Below are positions 62,656 through 64,000 of a DNA stretch of 64,000 bases, piece after piece. The stretch's first letter is position 1; every line of letters begins with the position of its first letter. Both the position numbers and the translations under genes were made by a program. Below the pieces are notes generated by a model. It had not been told where the DNA came from. It made no database searches and saw only the letters and a program-made list of their open reading frames with translations. The stretch lies in the NCBI GenBank assembly GCA_035712345.1, contig DASTAY010000051.1, forward strand, positions 1 through 64,000, read 5' to 3'. The DNA is from VRUE01 sp035712345 (GTDB lineage: Bacteria; Actinomycetota; Thermoleophilia; Solirubrobacterales; 70-9).

Positions 62656-64000
62656 TCAGACCCGCGAACGCCGCTTCAGGTCTTCGGCGAACTCCCGCGG
62701 CAAGCCGGGAATCTCGTCCAGCTCGTCGGTCGACTGGAACCGACCGACCCGCTCGCGGTGGGCGAGCACGCGGGTCGCCTGGGTGACGGAGAGGCCGTGA
62801 CCGCGCAGCTGCTCGAAGGTGACGTTGTTGAGTTCGATCGTCTCGCCCGACTGGAGGGGAGACGGCGTCGGCGACGGATCGGACGGGGGCGGCACGGGCT
62901 CGGGCCCGGGGGCAGGCGGTGACGGCTGCGGCGGCGGGCCCGGTTGCGGCTCAGGCGCCGGAGCGGGCGGCTCCGGCATGGGTGGCTGCGGCTCCGGGGC
63001 GGGCGGCGGCGAAGGCGCGGGCGGCTGGGGCTGCGGCGACGCCCCCTGCACCGAGCCGAGCACGGCCTGCTCGGCTTCCATCGCGCGGCGCTCGGCTTCG
63101 CGGGCGCGCTCCTCGGCCTGGGCAACGCTCGCCTCGATCTCACGCAGGCGCTGCTGGCGCTCGTCCTCCTGCGATTTCAGCTGCGCGAGGCGCTCCGCTT
63201 CGGCGGCTCGCTTCTCCGCCGCCTTGGTCCGCTCCTCGATCTGCCGCAGGCGCTCCTGGGCTTCGGCCAGCGAATGCTCCTGGGCTTCGCGCTCCTGCTG
63301 GAGGCGGTGTTCGGCCGTCTGCATGTCCACGGCTGGAGCCATGCTCGGCGGCGCCTGGGCGGACGGGGGCGCCACCGCCGGCATGCTCTGCGTCGTCTGA
63401 GCCTGTGCCTGCCGCGCCTCGGCCTCGCGCTGGAGGCGCTCGGCCTCCTCGATCCGACGGTCGGCCTCGGCGCGGATGCGCTCCTCCTCCCGCTGGATTT
63501 CGGCGACCTTGTCCTGCACGCGCTGTTCGGCCGCCGCAGGGTCGTATCCACCAGGCGGCGGTGAAACCGACGCGGGCGGGGCGGCGAGCCCGGGCGTGGG
63601 AGGAGCCGGCGGGCTCGCGCCGGAGGAAGGCGGCGGAGGCGGCACCGGTGGAGGCGGGGGCGCGAACTGGGGGACGGGGGGAGCCGCCTGCGGCGCCGCC
63701 TGAGCCGGCGGCTGGCCGGGCGACGCGGCCGTCGCGCTCTCCTGCTCGAACAACGCCCGCTCCTGCGCCGCGCGCGCCGCCGCCAGCTCACGCTCGGCCT
63801 TGGCCGCTTCCTTCCTGGCCCGCCGGCCACCACGCCCACCCGCCGGCTTGGCGCGCTTCTCAGATCGTTTGCGGGCTCTCTCTTCTCGGCGTTTCTTCGC
63901 CTCTTCGCCGCGCCGCTTGCGGTGTTCGCCGCGGGCCGCGCGCTGCTGCTCGCGCGCCCGCTTGCGCTTCTCCTTGCCGCTGAGGGCCTGGGTGGCGGGC
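62656..64000 (-). CDS. Coiled-coil, Pro-rich protein with C-terminal helix-hairpin-helix (5' end beyond window)
   Basis: Frame remains open to the right edge, so at least 447 residues and no start is seen. From the edge: a Lys/Arg-rich segment (KEKRKRAREQQRAARGEHRK), an Ala/Pro/Gln-rich part, a long Glu/Arg/Ala coiled coil (about 240 residues), a PEPQP-type proline tract, then IELNNVTFEQLRGHGLSVTQATRVLAHRERVGRFQSTDELDEIPGLPREFAEDL, a ComEA-like helix-hairpin-helix pair that should bind DNA or another helix-hairpin-helix partner. Function unknown. Confidence 0.72.
   Translation of the reverse strand, partial: PATQALSGKEKRKRAREQQRAARGEHRKRRGEEAKKRREERARKRSEKRAKPAGGRGGRRARKEAAKAERELAAARAAQERALFEQESATAASPGQPPAQAAPQAAPPVPQFAPPPPPVPPPPPSSGASPPAPPTPGLAAPPASVSPPPGGYDPAAAEQRVQDKVAEIQREEERIRAEADRRIEEAERLQREAEARQAQAQTTQSMPAVAPPSAQAPPSMAPAVDMQTAEHRLQQEREAQEHSLAEAQERLRQIEERTKAAEKRAAEAERLAQLKSQEDERQQRLREIEASVAQAEERAREAERRAMEAEQAVLGSVQGASPQPQPPAPSPPPAPEPQPPMPEPPAPAPEPQPGPPPQPSPPAPGPEPVPPPSDPSPTPSPLQSGETIELNNVTFEQLRGHGLSVTQATRVLAHRERVGRFQSTDELDEIPGLPREFAEDLKRRSRV

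Overview
The window is compact, very GC-rich chromosomal DNA. Many genes overlap by ATGA, GTGA or TGATG junctions, and several convergent genes share their last bases. Gene content suggests a high-GC actinobacterium, most likely of the Thermoleophilia/Solirubrobacterales type. The signs are an Rpf-like transglycosylase, a PknB-type kinase, a sulfolipid-1-addressing-type protein, a giant cysteine-bearing exported repeat protein and many ArsR-type winged-helix proteins. The taxon is inferred from gene content only; no rRNA is present.

Layout. 1-7.7 kb: two halves of a system I cytochrome c maturation set (ccmF-ccmE on minus; ccmG-ccmH on plus) flank a GT2 glycosyltransferase, a roughly 1000-residue exported protein, its divergent winged-helix neighbour and a tRNA-Gly. 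7.8-12.7 kb: a degenerate BY-kinase-like ATPase, argS, a metallophosphoesterase, a lipoprotein and a Ser/Thr kinase. 12.8-18.7 kb: tgt, then the glycolytic operon gap-pgk-tpiA-gpmI. 18.7-27.8 kb: VOC protein, ABC-2 exporter, rapZ, uvrC, enoyl-CoA hydratase, cupredoxin lipoprotein, GT87 mannosyltransferase-like protein, a GNAT-kinase fusion and a methyltransferase. 27.8-36.1 kb: an accessory-looking stretch with MaoC, MazEF and VapBC modules, a vapC tail remnant, Tad-pilus-like proteins (one fused to two murein hydrolase domains), several winged-helix regulators, an XRE regulator and two 19-codon ORFs with strong ribosome binding sites.

36.5-51.9 kb is a phosphate and polyphosphate island. It holds Pit transporter plus PhoU-like partner, polyphosphate kinase, a PHP-GT4 fusion, a CHAD domain split over two coupled genes, exopolyphosphatase, a Fic protein that looks like an intruder, then phoU-pstBACS and an OmpR-type regulator preceded by an 11-bp-period direct repeat resembling a Pho box. 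52-64 kb: uppP, an HD-domain protein, an Rpf-like transglycosylase, purU lacking a conventional start codon, a cytochrome P450, an ABC-F ATPase, a SfLAP-type membrane protein, DUF1697, tmRNA, a flavoprotein disulfide reductase and a coiled-coil/HhH protein running off the right edge.

The most unusual signals are outside ordinary genes. A roughly 120-nt intergenic element occurs twice with compensatory base changes. A 43-bp palindrome occurs three times. Three long nested palindromes share one architecture. A perfect palindrome is inserted in frame in the PHP-GT4 gene. Both strands were scanned for CRISPR arrays, rRNA, complete insertion sequences and integrases; none was seen.
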